DNA from: Paracoccus jeotgali
Lineage (GTDB): Bacteria > Pseudomonadota > Alphaproteobacteria > Rhodobacterales > Rhodobacteraceae
Assembly (NCBI RefSeq): GCF_002865605.1
Contig: NZ_CP025583.1
Span: 1,530,501 to 1,594,500, forward strand
DNA length: 64,000 nucleotides
Direction: 5' to 3'
Numbering within the stretch: position 1 is the first letter of the stretch; every line of letters starts with the position of its first letter. The notes below the pieces were generated by a model. That model saw nothing but the letters and a program-made list of their open reading frames with translations, was not told where the DNA came from and searched no databases. Both the position numbers and the translations under genes were made by a program. Below are positions 62,501-64,000 of the stretch, one piece after another.

Positions 62501-62857
62501 TATCCGCTGCCGGACCGGAGGGCATCGCCTATCTGGTCCGGCGGTTCCGGCTGCGCGTGGCGACCGCTTGGTGCGGCGCTGGCGGCAGGCCGCCCGCCTC
62601 CCCACAACGCCGCTGGAACGGCAGCCCGAATGCTGCAGCGAACCCGCTTGCCTGCGCCTTGTTCGCGGCCCTCAGTCCCCACCGCACTGGCAAGGGGGGC
62701 TCTCCGAAACCTCGGCGAGATCAAGCCGTCAACCGGCTTTCCATGCCCGCGCGCCGGAAGATCGTCACCACCGCATTTTTCCGCTTGCACCCCCCCCGGA
62801 CGCGCCCTATACGACGCCCCACAGCCGCAGCGCATGGCGCCGCAGCAGACCTCCGGT
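62501..62857. other. Intergenic stretch between the FYDLN gene and tRNA-Ala
   Basis: These 357 bases hold no convincing gene. Just after the FYDLN stop there is an inverted repeat with 8-base arms (GCCGGACC at 62509-62516, GGTCCGGC at 62535-62542) and an 18-base loop without a T tract, at best a weak terminator. A tRNA promoter lies at 62785-62813, preceded by a run of five T. The rest shows no recognisable structure. Confidence 0.6.
62785..62813 (+). promoter_or_regulatory. Probable tRNA-Ala promoter
   Basis: TTGCAC (62785-62790) and TATACG (62808-62813) are 17 bases apart with a C/G-rich spacer. The tRNA begins 44 bases beyond the -10. Confidence 0.55.
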
Positions 62858-62933
<76 letters not shown>

Positions 62934-62976
62934 CTCAAATAATTTTTCGATTTGTTATCAACAACTTATAGCTGAC

Positions 62977-63030
62977 ATCCCGCAACATCACGCTGCTTCC
63001 AAGGTTTGCCGCAACAAATCCCGCAACATC
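62977..63030. repeat. Short direct repeats in the AT-richer leader after tRNA-Ala
   Basis: The 13-base sequence ATCCCGCAACATC occurs at 62977-62989 and 63018-63030. The core CCGCAAC occurs a third time at 63009-63015. They lie 44-97 bases beyond the tRNA 3' end. Spaced short direct repeats beside a tRNA resemble arm-type integrase sites, but no integrase gene is visible inside the window. Confidence 0.6.
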
Positions 63031-63121
63031 GGTGGCTTGGCTGTCCCGCGGAGACGTTACATCATCCCCTGGTTCGAGTGCGCTTCAACCCGAGGGGCCT
63101 CATCCGGCGCAGGGGATTCGC

Positions 63122-64000
63122 ATGAGCACGTTTCATTTCCCGGCTCTTTTTTGGAACTGCCCCAAGTCCGAAGAAATCGTTCTCGACGGCTTCTCCTTGG
63201 TCAGCCGGAGATGGGACGTGTCCATCTTTGATCTGTACTCGCTTGAAGTCGGCGGACACATGAGAGTTCCTGCCGGCTTAATGGACCTGTTCCTAAAGCA
63301 CGTAAACCTTGAGATTTCGATAGAAGCCGCCGATCCTCGTGAAGCTTATGATCTCCTGGACATACTGCGTGCTGCCTTATATGCGGCTGGAATGTCGCCG
63401 ACCATTGTACCGCTTGCAACAAGTCACTCGCTCAACGCTTATGCGGGCATTAACGCTCGATCTTCGCCGATCCGACATTCCAGCCTGCCGGACGATTTGT
63501 CAGAGGGCATAACAATTCACGAATCGAAGGTGAAAAGTTGGTCGAAGGAATTAACCTTCAGCTGCCTCAGGGGCGACAGCAACGAAACCAGAAATTGCCT
63601 GACCTCGGCGGTGTTCTCGAAGGCAGTCGAGGATGCGGCAGTGTGGAGAAGAATTGAAGAAAAGCATGCGCCTGCCCGGATTGTCCGCGGGGCAATGAAC
63701 AAAGCTCCGCTAATGCCTGATATATCTTCTTCAATTCTTCATATCTGGCAGGCGCTTGAAAGTCTCTTCCGAGTTCAGTCCGAAATAACGCACAGAATAT
63801 CGTTGCTGTTAGCGCAACTACTGTCGTCAACTGAATCCCGCGCCACGACCTACAGTGTCGCAAGAAAAAGCTATCGCGATCGGAGCAGGATCGCCCATGG
63901 TTCAGAATCGAAGCTTGAGCCAGAAAACTGGACGAGGGCGTGGTTGCTTCTTTGCAATGCTCACAAATCGATTCTATCTCGGGGCGGACTCCCCTCAGAA
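63122..64000 (+). CDS. Protein with Apea-like HEPN C-terminal domain, 3' end cut by the window edge
   Basis: An open frame runs from ATG 63122 to the last base without a stop (293 codons so far). AGGGGA lies five bases before the ATG. The N-terminal part (1-200) starts MSTFHFPALFWNCPKSEEIV and is not recognised. The C-terminal part reads SSSILHIWQALESLFRVQ, EITHRISLLLAQLLSS and then YRDRSRIAHGSES. This is the pattern of Apea-type HEPN domains: a helical ALE segment, then an RSxIxHG motif matching the HEPN Rx4-6H catalytic signature. HEPN proteins of this kind are RNases often found in antiphage or toxin systems. Codon use is far less GC-biased than in the rest of the window, and the gene follows tRNA-Ala directly, so it is probably horizontally acquired. 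Confidence 0.72.
   Translation, partial: MSTFHFPALFWNCPKSEEIVLDGFSLVSRRWDVSIFDLYSLEVGGHMRVPAGLMDLFLKHVNLEISIEAADPREAYDLLDILRAALYAAGMSPTIVPLATSHSLNAYAGINARSSPIRHSSLPDDLSEGITIHESKVKSWSKELTFSCLRGDSNETRNCLTSAVFSKAVEDAAVWRRIEEKHAPARIVRGAMNKAPLMPDISSSILHIWQALESLFRVQSEITHRISLLLAQLLSSTESRATTYSVARKSYRDRSRIAHGSESKLEPENWTRAWLLLCNAHKSILSRGGLPSE

Noticed and set aside
63567..63863. Minus-strand frame inside the right-edge region
   Set aside because: It is opposite the long plus-strand HEPN-type frame, which has a good ribosome binding site and recognisable motifs.

Overview
The window is GC-rich, densely packed alphaproteobacterial chromosome, most probably from the Rhodobacteraceae and close to Paracoccus. 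The evidence is the divergent hemC/hemE pair, a glutathione-dependent formaldehyde pathway with Paracoccus FlhA/FghA-type proteins, an E1-beta subunit with its own lipoyl domain in the ftsB-pdhABC order, the two-domain dCTP deaminase, the argS-SPOR-nagZ-scpA-scpB order, the FYDLN acid-domain protein and a membrane urate hydroxylase PuuD. The genus is an inference.

Layout. 1-2.0 kb: hemC (cut by the left edge) diverges from hemE (tetrapyrrole synthesis). 2.0-4.8 kb: a tightly overlapping three-gene signalling operon of response regulator, histidine kinase and a cysteine-free periplasmic protein with a molybdopterin-oxidoreductase fold. 5.0-6.4 kb: a less GC-rich two-gene cassette (small membrane protein plus membrane/TerB-like protein) of unknown function. 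6.5-15 kb: a glutamate-synthase-like FMN protein, manB/manC (GDP-mannose), puuD and a hybrid malic enzyme. 15-19.6 kb: an RND efflux pair whose adaptor ends in a 24-bp tandem repeat. 19.6-23.4 kb: formaldehyde oxidation genes with a GNAT gene inserted between them and a glycerate kinase behind. 23.5-31.1 kb: a bacterial alpha-2-macroglobulin followed by a pbpC gene broken by two +1 shifts, each at a run of five G. 31.2-32 kb: bfd-bfr iron storage, closed by a strong terminator.

32-45.7 kb: pyruvate carboxylase, exonuclease III, ErpA, dGTPase, an EamA transporter, an OsmC protein, deoC with a double-domain ALDH16-type dehydrogenase, two small membrane proteins, an M20 peptidase and a degenerate Nudix protein. 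45.9-50.1 kb: ftsB and the pyruvate dehydrogenase operon. 50.3-62.5 kb: prfC, dps, ihfA-merR, tRNA-Pro, dcd, scpB/scpA/nagZ/SPOR, argS, a GntR regulator, a YgjP-like metallopeptidase and the FYDLN protein. 62.8-64 kb: tRNA-Ala(GGC), then a visibly more AT-rich segment with short direct repeats and an open reading frame running off the right edge whose C-terminal part looks like an Apea-type HEPN RNase domain. This looks like the first kilobase of a genomic island, possibly a defence island.

Most of the window is housekeeping or ordinary accessory metabolism. The parts most likely to hold undescribed biology are the right-edge HEPN gene beside tRNA-Ala, the TerB-like membrane cassette at 5.0-6.4 kb, and the kinase operon with the cysteine-free molybdopterin-fold partner. 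No insertion sequence, CRISPR array or rRNA was seen.
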